Shown piece after piece: positions 8,048-17,578 of a stretch of DNA of 64,000 bases; the stretch's first letter is position 1; the number at the start of each line of letters is the position of its first letter. The DNA lies in assembly GCF_900112985.1 (NCBI RefSeq), contig NZ_FONS01000016.1, positions 1-64,000 of the forward strand. Direction: 5' to 3'. Source of the stretch: Pedobacter antarcticus (GTDB taxonomy: Bacteria > Bacteroidota > Bacteroidia > Sphingobacteriales > Sphingobacteriaceae). Both the position numbers and the translations under genes were made by a program. The notes beneath the pieces were generated by a model that saw only the letters and a program-made list of their open reading frames with translations, was not told where the DNA came from and did not search any database.

Positions 8048-9820
8048 ATGAAAAAAACATTCATACTATTATATATAGCACTGGTGGCCGTATCCTGTAA
8101 AAAGCTGGATCAGAAGCCGATGGATACGGCTACACCAGAGGCCGTATTTAACAATGAGAAAGGTTTGCAGTTATATTCTAATTCATTTTATAATATCTTG
8201 CCGGATGCCGGTGGAGTACAGCGTGGAGATGCAATGTCAGATTTTGCGGCCAGGCGGGAGCTTCCTGAATTTATAAGGCCTGGTGCATACAGCGCCAGAC
8301 AAAGTACCGGATGGGATTGGGGAGACCTGCGTAATATTAATTATTTCATTGAAAAATGTAACGACCCTGCAGTTCCGGAAGTAACGCGTAAAAACTATAT
8401 CGCGATTGCCCGTTTTTTCAGGGCCTGGTTTTATTTTGATAAGGTAAAACGTTTCGGAGATGTGCCCTGGATCAACAAAACTTTCCAGGTGAATGATCCC
8501 GACCTGTTTAAAGCACGTGATCCAAGAACACTGGTTATGGATTCCATTCGTCAGGATCTGGACTATGCAATCGTAAATCTGCTGAAATCAGATGATCCTA
8601 CCCGTACAAGGATTACTAAATATGTTGCCTATGCTTTCAAGTCCCGGGTATGTTTGTTTGAAGGTACTTTTCGTAAATATCATACAAACTATAACCTGAG
8701 CACGACTGCCGATACCTGGTTACAATATGCAGCCGACGCTGCAAAGGAAGTAATGAATGGTGCAAATCTAAACATCAGTGAGGCTGGTGGCAAAGATGTA
8801 GCTTATCGTTCTTTATTTACAAGTAAAGCACCTGTAGCAACAGAGGTAATGCTTACTAATGTGTACGATGATGCGCAATCTCGCTATAATGACGCAAACT
8901 GGTACTGGACAAGTGCTACCTACGGTGATCGGGTAAGTTTGATCCGTACTTTCGTGAATACGTACCTGAATGTCGATGGTACGCCATTTACCAGTAAACA
9001 AGGTTATCAGACGATGTCGTTCCTGGAAGAGATAAAGAACAGAGACCTGCGATTGAAACAGACAATCCGTACACCAGGTTATAGCAGGATCAATGGAGGA
9101 GTTCGTGATGAACAACCGCCTTTGTTTTCTTATACTTTTACGGGCTATCATCCGATCAAATGGACATTAGATGATATGTATTATGATAGTGGCGAAAGAA
9201 ATGATAATGTAATGCCAATTCTCAGATTTGCCGAAGTGTTGCTAAATTATGCGGAGGCGAAAGCTGAACTTGGCACACTCACTGATGCAGACTGGTCTAG
9301 TACTATTGGAAGACTGAGACAGCGGGCCGGTATTACAGGTGGGTTGAATAATATTCCGGTAATAGCAGATCCATATCTGAAAAGCACTTACTTCCCAAAG
9401 ATTACCAGCCCGGCAGTTTTGGAGATTCGCAGAGAAAGAGGTATTGAACTTGTTTTTGAAGGTTTCCGTTTTTACGACCTGGTGAGATGGAAAACCGGGG
9501 AACTGATGGACCAGCAATGGAATGGGATTTATGTAACAGCTTTAGATCAATTGATGGATCTGAATGGAGATGGGAAACCAGATGTGTACTTTTACACCAG
9601 CAGGCCGGCTACTCAGGTACCGGGAGTAAGTTATGTTAATGTTGGAGCGACATCCGGTACGGCAGCTAATCCATACAGGTTAAGTGAAGGTAACAAAGGA
9701 GAAGTAAACTGGCTTTACAATGTAACCAGAAAGTGGGATGACAAATTCTATCTGTATCCGATACCTGAAGCTGACAGGTTAATGAACCCTGCTTTAGGAC
9801 AGAACCCAGGCTGGAATTAA
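8048..9820 (+). CDS. SusD/RagB nutrient-binding outer-membrane lipoprotein
   Basis: A 590-residue surface lipoprotein that caps the preceding SusC barrel. The ATG at 8048 is chosen because it begins a lipoprotein signal (MKKTFILLYIALVAVSCKKL) with the lipidated Cys in AVSC. A longer frame opens at 7997 but would overlap susC and bury the signal. Family marks include ARFFRAWFYFDKVKRFGDVP in the N-terminal TPR part and the C-terminal RRERGIELVFEGFRFYDLVR and LYPIPEAD segments. Ligand specificity is not evident. Confidence 0.95.
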   Translation: MKKTFILLYIALVAVSCKKLDQKPMDTATPEAVFNNEKGLQLYSNSFYNILPDAGGVQRGDAMSDFAARRELPEFIRPGAYSARQSTGWDWGDLRNINYFIEKCNDPAVPEVTRKNYIAIARFFRAWFYFDKVKRFGDVPWINKTFQVNDPDLFKARDPRTLVMDSIRQDLDYAIVNLLKSDDPTRTRITKYVAYAFKSRVCLFEGTFRKYHTNYNLSTTADTWLQYAADAAKEVMNGANLNISEAGGKDVAYRSLFTSKAPVATEVMLTNVYDDAQSRYNDANWYWTSATYGDRVSLIRTFVNTYLNVDGTPFTSKQGYQTMSFLEEIKNRDLRLKQTIRTPGYSRINGGVRDEQPPLFSYTFTGYHPIKWTLDDMYYDSGERNDNVMPILRFAEVLLNYAEAKAELGTLTDADWSSTIGRLRQRAGITGGLNNIPVIADPYLKSTYFPKITSPAVLEIRRERGIELVFEGFRFYDLVRWKTGELMDQQWNGIYVTALDQLMDLNGDGKPDVYFYTSRPATQVPGVSYVNVGATSGTAANPYRLSEGNKGEVNWLYNVTRKWDDKFYLYPIPEADRLMNPALGQNPGWN

Positions 9821-9852
9821 ATTGGTCTGGCGTTAATTATTAATTTATAAAA

Positions 9853-10791
9853 ATGAAAAGAATGACAAATCTGAAAAAACTACTGGCAATTGCAATGCTG
9901 CTTATTCTGCATTCAGTTGTGGTTTCGGCACAAACTTTTAATGTGGCTACTTATAACCTTCGAAATGATAATAAGGGCGACGTAGCACAGGGAGATGGTT
10001 GGGTTGACCGCAGGCTGCCGGTTGTTGCTGCTTTAATTCGTTTCCATGGTTTTGATGTTTTTGGAACACAGGAAGGTTTCTATCATCAGCTGACCGGATT
10101 GAAAAGCGCTTTGCCTGGATACGATTTTACTGGTGTTGGCCGTGATGATGGAAAACAGGGTGGTGAGCATTCTGCGATCTTTTATAATTCGAAGAAGTTT
10201 GATTTACTGGAGCATGGCGATTTCTGGTTGTCTCAGGATCCGACCAAACCTAATAAAGGTTGGGATGCTGTACTGCCAAGGATTTGTAGTTGGGCAAAAT
10301 TGCAGGTAAAGGGAACTAAAAAATCCTTTTATTTCTTCAATATCCACTTTGATCACGTAGGTGTGGAGGCGAGAAAGGAAAGTGCAAAGCTGATTTTAAG
10401 CAAAGTTAAAGAAATGGCTAAGAATCATAGCGCAATTTTAACCGGAGACTTCAATGTAGACCAGCATAATGAAAGTTACCTGCTGTTAGATAATTCTGGT
10501 GTATTGAAAGACGCTTTTGAGAAAGCAGAATTCAAATATGCGGTGAATGGAACCTTTAATAATTTTAATCCAAACACCAAAACAGAGAGCAGAATTGACC
10601 ATATCTTTTTGACTGATGATTTCGCTGTAAGTAAATACGGAATACTAACTGATACTTATCGTTCGCCAATCAAAGATAAAGAAGAAGAATACCGCTCAGG
10701 TAATTTCCCTAAAGAGGTATCGCTTAAGGATTACAGAGCAAGAATGCCGTCGGATCACTTCCCGGTTATGGTTACTGTATCGTTTAAGTAA
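9853..10791 (+). CDS. Secreted endonuclease/exonuclease/phosphatase (EEP) family hydrolase
   Basis: A 312-residue metal-dependent hydrolase with a cleavable signal peptide (about 1-27, ending VSAQ). The EEP active-site motifs appear in order: ATYNLRNDN (about 32-40), TQEGF with Glu74, TGDFNVDQHNE (about 199-209), RIDHIFLTDDF and the catalytic PSDHFPVM near the C-terminus. The family covers DNases, phosphodiesterases and sugar- or inositol-phosphate phosphatases. Its place directly after susC-susD suggests that it releases phosphate or a sugar from the transported ligand in the periplasm. A second in-frame ATG three codons in (9862) is an alternative start. It ends at a bidirectional terminator. 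Confidence 0.88.
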   Translation: MKRMTNLKKLLAIAMLLILHSVVVSAQTFNVATYNLRNDNKGDVAQGDGWVDRRLPVVAALIRFHGFDVFGTQEGFYHQLTGLKSALPGYDFTGVGRDDGKQGGEHSAIFYNSKKFDLLEHGDFWLSQDPTKPNKGWDAVLPRICSWAKLQVKGTKKSFYFFNIHFDHVGVEARKESAKLILSKVKEMAKNHSAILTGDFNVDQHNESYLLLDNSGVLKDAFEKAEFKYAVNGTFNNFNPNTKTESRIDHIFLTDDFAVSKYGILTDTYRSPIKDKEEEYRSGNFPKEVSLKDYRARMPSDHFPVMVTVSFK

Positions 10792-10798
10792 TTTGCCT

Positions 10799-10851
10799 AA
10801 AAACAAGAAAAGGTCTGTCATTGATAAAATGATAGACCTTTTCTTGTTTTT
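10799..10851. terminator. Bidirectional intrinsic terminator
   Basis: A long stem (AAAAACAAGAAAAGGTCT and its complement, with one mismatch) around an ATTGATAAAAT apex, with A-run and T-run on both sides. It serves the plus-strand EEP gene and the minus-strand kinase gene, whose stop codon it overlaps. Confidence 0.85.
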
Positions 10852-12070
10852 ATTCTCCAGTTTGACTGATTGGAAAAGAGACAAAAAAGGAACTTCCTTT
10901 TCCTTTGCCCTCGCTTGTTGCCCATACATTGCCTTTATGACTTTCTGCAAGCATCTTTACAATAGACAAACCCAGGCCATAAGATTTTTCTCTCGCTGTG
11001 GGTGTGCTACTTAAGCGTGCAAATTTTATAAATAGCTTTTCCTGATCTGTTTCTGTCAGTCCCTGCCCCTGGTCACGGAATTCCAGAATGATTTGATTTT
11101 CTGACGAAACCTCTGCAGATATGTAAATTTTTGTTCCGGGATCCGAGTATTTTACAGCGTTGCCCAGCAGGTTGCTTAATATATCCATAATACGGATTTC
11201 ATCTGCGGCTATAGCAACCTCAGGTATCGCAGGGGTAATGATTAATGTCTGGTTCTTTGAAGCAAGAGTTAATTCAAATGACTGGCGTAATTGATCCAGC
11301 AGGCCGCCAATCCAGATCTGTTCGTGAACCAGGCTGGTACCGGAGTTTTCACTTCTCGCATTTGTGAGTAACTGATCCAGGTTTTTCTCTATTCCTTTTG
11401 CGGCTTTTTCAATTCTGGAAGACATATCCTTAATCTTCTCCGGATCCATAACCCTGGTGCCCAGTAGCTGCGCATATAATGAAATCGACGTCACCGGATT
11501 CTTCATGTCGTGGGCCAGCCGGTGTAATCTATCGTCGTATGCTCTGACTATTTTACGGTTAACCAGCCTGGTATCCAGTTTTTCCATGACTACTTTGGAA
11601 AGAAGCTTCAGCATTTCAATTTGCGTATCACTTACGGTTTGCCGGGGCTGCTCACTAGCCACACAGACTGCACCCAGAATAAATCCGTCTGCTGTTTTAA
11701 TCGGGGCAGCAGCATAGAAGCGAATGCCATCTTTTATATTGACATAAGGGGCTTTTAATAATTCAGGGAACTGGTGAGTATCGTGGAAAATTGCAACATC
11801 ATTCGTAGAAATACAGAGCGCACAGAGGTCATTCTCCCTGGCGATGCGTTCCCCTTCCAGACTCCCGACCTTAGCTTTATAAAATACCTGGTCCTTGTCT
11901 ACAAAAGTGACAAAGGCATCAGTCGTGTTAAAGATCTGGGCTGCCAGCTGGGCGATAGTATCAAAATCCGTTTCAGGAGGTGTATCCAGAATCTCATACT
12001 GATATAATATCTTTAGGCGTTGCGTATCATTGTCCGGGATCAGTTGCTCTGGTATTTGCTGTGTCTTCAT
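10850..12070 (-). CDS. GAF-domain sensor histidine kinase
   Basis: A 406-residue soluble sensor kinase. A GAF domain covers about residues 25-165 (LAAQIFNTTDAFVTFVDKDQ, then DLCALCIS). The dimerisation/phosphoacceptor domain has His187 in RLAHDMKNPVTS. The ATPase domain shows N box NLLGNAVKYSDPG, G1 FRDQGQGL and G2 SYGLGLSIVKML. No transmembrane segment is seen, so it senses in the cytoplasm. The Cys-x-x-Cys in DLCALC recurs in GAF kinases of this type; its role is unknown to me. It has no adjacent response regulator. The single-domain regulator at 17046-17444 is the nearest one, but a partnership is only a guess. Confidence 0.9.
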   Translation of the reverse strand: MKTQQIPEQLIPDNDTQRLKILYQYEILDTPPETDFDTIAQLAAQIFNTTDAFVTFVDKDQVFYKAKVGSLEGERIARENDLCALCISTNDVAIFHDTHQFPELLKAPYVNIKDGIRFYAAAPIKTADGFILGAVCVASEQPRQTVSDTQIEMLKLLSKVVMEKLDTRLVNRKIVRAYDDRLHRLAHDMKNPVTSISLYAQLLGTRVMDPEKIKDMSSRIEKAAKGIEKNLDQLLTNARSENSGTSLVHEQIWIGGLLDQLRQSFELTLASKNQTLIITPAIPEVAIAADEIRIMDILSNLLGNAVKYSDPGTKIYISAEVSSENQIILEFRDQGQGLTETDQEKLFIKFARLSSTPTAREKSYGLGLSIVKMLAESHKGNVWATSEGKGKGSSFFVSFPISQTGE

Positions 12071-12110
12071 AGATCTTGCTGTTATTTGCCTGCCTGTCCC
12101 GTATAAATAT

Positions 12111-13625
12111 TTACAGATTCAGGAGGGGTAAAATTTCTTCGACATACTTTCTGTCATTGGCCAGTCGGGGCACTTTATGCTGTCCACCTAGTTTGCCTTT
12201 TGACTTCAGCCAATTATAGAACGTTTCTTTCGGTGCATTATGTACTTTTGGACGGCATAAAGCCATATTGTTAAATCTCTTGGCGTCGTAATCAGAATTT
12301 ATTTCCCTCAAGGTCTGGTCTAATACATTGATGAATTTCTCAAAATCATCAGGTTGCTGGTCAAATTCTATAATCCATTCATGTCCGCCTGCATCTTTTC
12401 CACAAAAATAGATAGGGCAGGCAGTGTAATCTTTAAAGACAGCACCTGTTTCCCTGCAGGCTTTACTAATTGCCTGTTCGGCGTTATCAATGATTATTTC
12501 TTCTCCAAAGGCATTGATAAAATGTTTGGTTCTGCCCGTTATCTTAATTCGGAAAGGGGAGAGTGAAGTAAATTGAACAGTATCGCCAATCATGTATCGC
12601 CATAATCCGGCATTTGTGGAGATAACAATAGCATAGTTTTTAAAGAGCTCTACTTCATCAAGACCTAAAGTCGTTGGGTTTTCCTGCTCAAGTTTTTCCA
12701 GTGGAAGAAACTCATAAAAAATCCCATAATCCAGCATCAGCAACATCTCTTCCGACTGCACCTGATCCTGGATACCAAAGAAGCCTTCAGAAGCATTATA
12801 CGTTTCCAGGTAATACATCTCATCACTTGGAATTAATTCCCTGAACTGATCTCTGTACGGGCCGAAATTTACAGCGCCATGAAAGTAAAGTTCCAGGTTG
12901 GGCCAAACTTCCAGCAGGTTGTTTTTACCGGTAATTTCCAAAATCTTTTTTGCGAGGACTATTGTCCAGGTCGGGACACCCGATATATTGGTTACATTTT
13001 CTTTAATTGTCGCCTCTGCCATTTTTTCCATTTTTTGCTCATAGTCATCCATGAGTGCGATGGAAATATTTGGTGTTCGATAATATTCTGCCCACATAGG
13101 CAGATTCTTAATTAACACAGCAGAGAGGTCACCATAAAATGAGTCTTCGCTCAGCTGGTTAATCTGGTGGCTCCCACCCAAAACAAGCGCTTTGCCGGTG
13201 AGAATCTGATTAGTAGGTTTATTATTGCAAAATATAGAAATGAGATCTTTTCCGCCTTTGAAGTGGCATTCTTCCAGTGCTTCTGTGGAAACGGGAATGA
13301 ATTTGCTGCGGTCACTTGTTGTTCCGGAGGATTTAGCAAACCAGCGGATGTCCGAAGGCCACAGTAGATTCTGTTCTCCTTTTAACATTCTTTCGATATA
13401 CGGCTTAAGCGTATCATAACTCTGCAGTGGAACTCTTTCCTTAAACTGAGCCGGATTTTCTATCGAACGGTAATCATATTTTTTACCCCATTCGGTATTC
13501 TCTGCACTGGAGATGAGCTGGTGAAACCATTCGTCCTGCACGTCTACCGGATATTTCATGAAAAGTTCGATCTGATGGACCCGCTTTTTCATATACCAGG
13601 TAAAAATTGAATTTACAATCGCCAT
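12111..13625 (-). CDS. GH3 auxin-responsive-promoter family protein (acyl-adenylating enzyme homologue)
   Basis: A 504-residue protein of the GH3 family, named after plant enzymes that adenylate an acyl acid and join it to an amino acid. The adenylation-type nucleotide motif is seen at WFAKSSGTTSDRSKFIPVS (about residues 107-125), then YNASEGFFGIQ (about 280-290) and WRYMIGDTVQFTS (about 343-355). Bacterial members are common in Bacteroidota, but their substrates are largely unknown. It sits 17 bases upstream of lptB, 41 bases ahead of the kinase gene, and in the same direction, so cotranscription with lptB and recJ is likely. Confidence 0.88.
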   Translation of the reverse strand: MAIVNSIFTWYMKKRVHQIELFMKYPVDVQDEWFHQLISSAENTEWGKKYDYRSIENPAQFKERVPLQSYDTLKPYIERMLKGEQNLLWPSDIRWFAKSSGTTSDRSKFIPVSTEALEECHFKGGKDLISIFCNNKPTNQILTGKALVLGGSHQINQLSEDSFYGDLSAVLIKNLPMWAEYYRTPNISIALMDDYEQKMEKMAEATIKENVTNISGVPTWTIVLAKKILEITGKNNLLEVWPNLELYFHGAVNFGPYRDQFRELIPSDEMYYLETYNASEGFFGIQDQVQSEEMLLMLDYGIFYEFLPLEKLEQENPTTLGLDEVELFKNYAIVISTNAGLWRYMIGDTVQFTSLSPFRIKITGRTKHFINAFGEEIIIDNAEQAISKACRETGAVFKDYTACPIYFCGKDAGGHEWIIEFDQQPDDFEKFINVLDQTLREINSDYDAKRFNNMALCRPKVHNAPKETFYNWLKSKGKLGGQHKVPRLANDRKYVEEILPLLNL

Positions 13626-13641
13626 TTTGCTTGGTTAAGAA

Positions 13642-14376
13642 TTAAAGATTTTTACTGCGGAGTACGAAGTTCGAACCCAGATATACTTTTCTGACCATTT
13701 CATTCGCGGCAAGTACCTCAGGCGTTCCGGATTCCAATATTTTACCTTCAAACAACAGGTAGGCACGGTCTGTAATCGACAATGTTTCCTGTACATTATG
13801 GTCTGTAATGAGGATACCGATGTTTTTGTTTTTTAATTTTGCAACTATGGTCTGGATTTCTTCCACAGCAATCGGGTCGACCCCGGCAAACGGTTCATCC
13901 AGTAAAATGAAATTAGGACTTGCAGCCAGCGCTCTGGCAATTTCAGTTCGCCGGCGTTCTCCACCTGATAAAAGGTCTCCACGATTCCGGCGTACTTTGT
14001 GAAGACTGAACTCATCGATCAGCTCTTCTAGTTTTTCCTGGCGCTGTACACGGTCCATATCTGTCATTTCCAGGATAGCCATAATGTTGTCTTCAACTGA
14101 AAGCTTTCTGAAAACAGACGCCTCCTGAGCCAGATAACCAATGCCTTTTTGTGCCCTGCGGTACATGGCATCGTTTGTTATATCTTCATCGTCAAGAAAA
14201 ATTGTTCCCTCATTTGGTTTGATGAGTCCTACTATCATATAAAATGAAGTAGTTTTCCCCGCACCATTCGGGCCTAATAAACCCACAATCTCTCCCTGAC
14301 TTACATTGAACGAAACGTCGTTCACAACAGTTCGTTGCTTGTATTTTTTTATCAGATTCTCCGCTCTAAGATTCAT
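13642..14376 (-). CDS. lptB: LPS export ABC transporter ATP-binding protein LptB
   Basis: A 244-residue ABC ATPase that powers lipopolysaccharide extraction from the inner membrane as part of LptB2FG. Walker A is GPNGAGKTT (about 34-42), the signature is LLSGGERRR, Walker B is [13 protein letters not shown], and the H-loop is ITDHNV. The [12 protein letters not shown]-like C-terminus ([13 protein letters not shown]) is typical of LptB rather than amino-acid importers. It starts six bases after recJ. The partner permeases LptF and LptG are not in the window, which is usual in this phylum. Confidence 0.92.
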   Translation of the reverse strand: MNLRAENLIKKYKQRTVVNDVSFNVSQGEIVGLLGPNGAGKTTSFYMIVGLIKPNEGTIFLDDEDITNDAMYRRAQKGIGYLAQEASVFRKLSVEDNIMAILEMTDMDRVQRQEKLEELIDEFSLHKVRRNRGDLLSGGERRRTEIARALAASPNFILLDEPFAGVDPIAVEEIQTIVAKLKNKNIGILITDHNVQETLSITDRAYLLFEGKILESGTPEVLAANEMVRKVYLGSNFVLRSKNL

Positions 14377-14381
14377 CTATA

Positions 14382-16094
14382 TTATGCTTGTAAAAGTCTT
14401 ATTCCTTTAATATTCAGTTGCAAACGTTTCTGATCTTTCCAGACGTTTTCTTCTATCGTATAACAAATTGAAAATGGTCTGCCCTGTTGTAAAAGGGATT
14501 CCCATTCTGCCAGGCCAAACCCAATGCTCTCAAAAATAGCTGAATTTTGTTGTTTAATACTCAATTTCAGATGTTTTGTTCCTACAACGTATGGTTTTCC
14601 GACCAGAAATACTTCTTCGCTATGGAAAACCGGTGCAGGATTGAGTGGCCCGAAAGGGGCCATTTGTGCAAGTACACGTTGAAATTTACCATCGATTCTA
14701 GACAATTCAATAGCTGCATCTATTTGAATTTCCGGCGAAAGCATATCCTGCGTAATGGTTGCAGTGACATAATTTTCAAATCGTTCTGCGAATTCATGAA
14801 TGTTTTCCGGTTTTATTGTCAATCCGGCGGCAAACTTATGTCCGCCGAACTGTTCCAGTAAGTCTGCACAACTTAGCAGTGCTTCGTACAGATCATAACC
14901 AGGAACCGATCTTGCCGAACCGGTAAGGAAACCATTTGAGAGCGTGAGAACAATGGTGGGTCTGTAATATTTTTCTGTAAGTCTTGAAGCAACAATACCG
15001 ATGACACCTTTATTCCAGCGCTCGTTATAAACTACTGTTGTCTTTTTGCTGATCAGGAATGCAGATTCGTCAATCATAGCCAATGCTTCTGCGGTCATTT
15101 GCTGATCAGAAATTTTACGGTCAGCATTCTGCTGATTAATAAAATCACTTTGTGTTCTTGCGATTTCCTCTTCATCACATAAAAGCATTTTCACAGCCTG
15201 GTTTGCATGGTCCATCCTGCCTGCTGCATTAATACGCGGGGCTAGTGTAAAGACGACATCAGTTAAGGTGAAATCTTTATTTTTACCACAACTGTCCATC
15301 AATGCTTTCAAGCCTATGCAAGGGTTGGTGTTGAGCCGGATAAGTCCGTGAAAGGCCAGTATCCGGTTTTCCCCTGTCACTGGTACGATATCGGCGGCAA
15401 TGGAAACCATAACAAGATCCAGATACCTGAGGTATAGGGCGGCATCCAGGTTATTTTTAATACACCATGCCTGTGCCAGCTTAAAGCCTATGCCGCAGCC
15501 TGCAAGTTCTTTGAAAGGATAGGAGCAGTCTTTTCTTTTTGGGTCCAGTACGGCCGCTGCATCCGGTAATTCGTCTCCCGGCAAGTGATGGTCACAGATA
15601 ATAAAATCTATATCCAGACTGCTTGCATATTGAACTTTATCGTTTGCTTTAATTCCACAATCCAATGCAATAATAAGGGTGATTCCATTTTTTTTTGCAT
15701 AATTTATTCCGGCCGTGGAAATGCCATATCCTTCCTTGTGGCGGTCGGGAATATAATACTCCATTTGGGAATAAAATTGCCTGAAAAAACTAAATGCTAA
15801 AGCGACTGAAGTCGTTCCGTCTACATCGTAATCACCGTATATCATTAGCTTCTCTCCGCTAAGAAATGCTTTTTCAATCCTGCTTATAGCAAGGTCCATA
15901 TCTTTCATTAAAAATGGATCGTGCAGGGAATTAAGGTCTGGCCGGAAGAAGTCTTTTGCCTGCTGAAAAGTTTGTATATCCCGCGCTACCAGAATTTCGG
16001 CAAGGGCGGGATCTATATTAAGTTCACGGGCAAGCGTTAAACTGATTGATAGCTCATCAGGTTTAGCCTGCACCCATTTTTTATCCATGTTCAA
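14382..16094 (-). CDS. recJ: Single-stranded-DNA-specific exonuclease RecJ
   Basis: A 570-residue 5'-3' exonuclease of the DHH superfamily, acting in recombination and mismatch repair. Motif I is IYGDYDVDGTTSVAL (about 83-97), motif III is ICDHHLPGDELPDA, and the aspartate of NAAGRMDHA follows. The DHHA1 domain has GGHKFAAGLTI, and a C-terminal OB-like domain runs from about residue 455. The length matches the family. It heads a probable recJ-lptB-GH3 unit and is divergent from the metallo-hydrolase at 16269. Confidence 0.95.
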   Translation of the reverse strand: MNMDKKWVQAKPDELSISLTLARELNIDPALAEILVARDIQTFQQAKDFFRPDLNSLHDPFLMKDMDLAISRIEKAFLSGEKLMIYGDYDVDGTTSVALAFSFFRQFYSQMEYYIPDRHKEGYGISTAGINYAKKNGITLIIALDCGIKANDKVQYASSLDIDFIICDHHLPGDELPDAAAVLDPKRKDCSYPFKELAGCGIGFKLAQAWCIKNNLDAALYLRYLDLVMVSIAADIVPVTGENRILAFHGLIRLNTNPCIGLKALMDSCGKNKDFTLTDVVFTLAPRINAAGRMDHANQAVKMLLCDEEEIARTQSDFINQQNADRKISDQQMTAEALAMIDESAFLISKKTTVVYNERWNKGVIGIVASRLTEKYYRPTIVLTLSNGFLTGSARSVPGYDLYEALLSCADLLEQFGGHKFAAGLTIKPENIHEFAERFENYVTATITQDMLSPEIQIDAAIELSRIDGKFQRVLAQMAPFGPLNPAPVFHSEEVFLVGKPYVVGTKHLKLSIKQQNSAIFESIGFGLAEWESLLQQGRPFSICYTIEENVWKDQKRLQLNIKGIRLLQA

Positions 16095-16207
16095 TTATAT
16101 TTATTCTGGCTCTGTCACGGCTATGCAAGATCTGCTGCCTGAAACAGGGTTTTGTCTAATTATCCGGCCGATCAGGTATTCTGTCCTTTTCATTTAAACA
16201 GGTTCCC

Positions 16208-16215
16208 TATCTTTG
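16208..16215 (+). promoter_or_regulatory. Possible -7 box (TATCTTTG) of the metallo-hydrolase gene
   Basis: TATCTTTG matches TANNTTTG and lies 53 bases before the GTG start. The -33 region offers only TTTT at 16187-16190. Confidence 0.4.
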
Positions 16216-16268
16216 TGATCAATTTGTAAATATATCATAAAATATTCTTTTGACTAATACATAAGCCC

Positions 16269-17036
16269 GTGCAAGTTTTTACATTATTTGAAGGTTCTTA
16301 TTCTGTTGCAGCAGATAAGAAGTTTATTCCTTTTGACCCGCAAACAGACCAGGCTAAAGACCGGCCCGGTTCTCTTTTTATCCATGTTCAGCCGTTTTTG
16401 ATTAAGCTGGGTTCCCATCTGTTACTGCTTGATACCGGCCTTGGTTATAGCAATGATGAGGGAAGAATGATCCTCCACGAAAATATAAAGAAAGTAGGTT
16501 TTGAACCCCAGGACGTTGATTATGTATTGATGTCCCATTTACATTTTGATCATTCAGGAGGAATGGTACACCGTACGCCTACTGGTATGGACCTTAGTTT
16601 TCCTAATGCTACTTATGTAATTAACCGGGGTGAATGGGAGTCTGCATTTTCCAAAACCTCCTCCTCCTATAGAACTGATATTTTTGATTTCGTACAGCGG
16701 AACGCTCAAATTCAATTTGTTGAAGACAGTGGCGATCTGACCTCTGAAATCAGTTATATACTTACCGGGGGGCATACACCCTTTCACCAGGCCTGGTTTT
16801 TCGATGATGGCCAGGATAAAGTGTTTTTCGGTGGTGATGTTTTACCTGAACCTGAAGAACTCGTTAAGAAGTTTATCGCTAAATATGACTATGACGGCCG
16901 CAGATCTATGGAGCTTCGGGAAGAATTTGGAAAGTCAGCGGCAGAAAATAACTGGCTTTGCCTGTTTTACCATGGCAAGAGCAAAACCACTGCCTTTGTA
17001 GAGCAGAATGAAGAGGGACACTTTAAGGTCGTTTAA
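16269..17036 (+). CDS. MBL-fold metallo-hydrolase
   Basis: A 255-residue metallo-beta-lactamase-fold hydrolase without a signal peptide. The zinc-binding motif is SHLHFDHSGG (His90, His92, Asp94, His95), preceded by LLDTGLGY. Later ligands appear in TGGHTPFHQ and FGGDVLPE. The architecture resembles cytoplasmic hydrolases that act on lactones or thioesters, but no substrate can be assigned. The start is GTG (CCCGTGCAAG). It converges with the response regulator gene, with nine bases between the two stops. Confidence 0.85.
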   Translation: MQVFTLFEGSYSVAADKKFIPFDPQTDQAKDRPGSLFIHVQPFLIKLGSHLLLLDTGLGYSNDEGRMILHENIKKVGFEPQDVDYVLMSHLHFDHSGGMVHRTPTGMDLSFPNATYVINRGEWESAFSKTSSSYRTDIFDFVQRNAQIQFVEDSGDLTSEISYILTGGHTPFHQAWFFDDGQDKVFFGGDVLPEPEELVKKFIAKYDYDGRRSMELREEFGKSAAENNWLCLFYHGKSKTTAFVEQNEEGHFKVV

Positions 17037-17045
17037 AAACGATTC

Positions 17046-17444
17046 TTACACTTTTCCTTCAAATAGTTCTATAAGACGTTCAATAGAAAGGGGTTTAGAA
17101 ATAAACCCTTTTACTGTTTTATAGGTTTTTGCTTTTTCAATATCATTTTCATAAACCGAAGAAGAAAGCATATACATATCGGAATCTTGTAAAATGCCGA
17201 GCTTCTCATAGACTTCCAGGAACTCCCAACCATTTAAAACTGGCATGTTGATATCAATGAGGATTAGATCTGGAAATGATATGTCATTTTGCTGCAGATC
17301 TTTTAGATAATCTATCGCCAGCTGACCATTTGTTTTTGCCACCATTTTCGCGTCATAGCCCGTCTTTTCTACAATTTTTTTAATAATGAAGATGTTGATA
17401 TCGTCATCGTCAATGACCAGTAAATTAATTGGTGTACTCATCAA
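17046..17444 (-). CDS. Single-domain response regulator (CheY-like receiver)
   Basis: A 132-residue receiver domain with no output domain. The acidic pocket is Asp12-Asp15 (VIDDDD), the phosphoacceptor is Asp64 in LILIDINMP, and the conserved lysine is in GFISKPL. Such stand-alone receivers act in phosphorelays or bind a target protein. A second Met (residue 2) is an equally possible start. The nearest kinase is the GAF kinase at 10850-12070, but nothing in the sequence ties the two together. Confidence 0.93.
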   Translation of the reverse strand: MMSTPINLLVIDDDDINIFIIKKIVEKTGYDAKMVAKTNGQLAIDYLKDLQQNDISFPDLILIDINMPVLNGWEFLEVYEKLGILQDSDMYMLSSSVYENDIEKAKTYKTVKGFISKPLSIERLIELFEGKV

Positions 17445-17527
17445 TTTGTAGATTTTAATAATTATGGTTTATAATAAAGATATATAATAGAATGTCAATT
17501 CAATATTCATTTACGATTTTAACAGGC

Positions 17528-17563
17528 AAAAAAAAGACCACTTATTTAAGTGGTCTTTTTTTT
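17528..17563 (-). terminator. Intrinsic terminator of gcvP
   Basis: AAGACCACTT and AAGTGGTCTT form a perfect stem around ATTT, with runs of A and T on both sides. It lies 16 bases after the gcvP stop. Confidence 0.85.
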
Positions 17564-17578
17564 GTTCGAAATATAGTA

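Noticed and set aside
10850-17444. GAF kinase and single-domain response regulator as one two-component pair
   Set aside because: They are 5 kb apart in separate units and nothing in the sequence links them.
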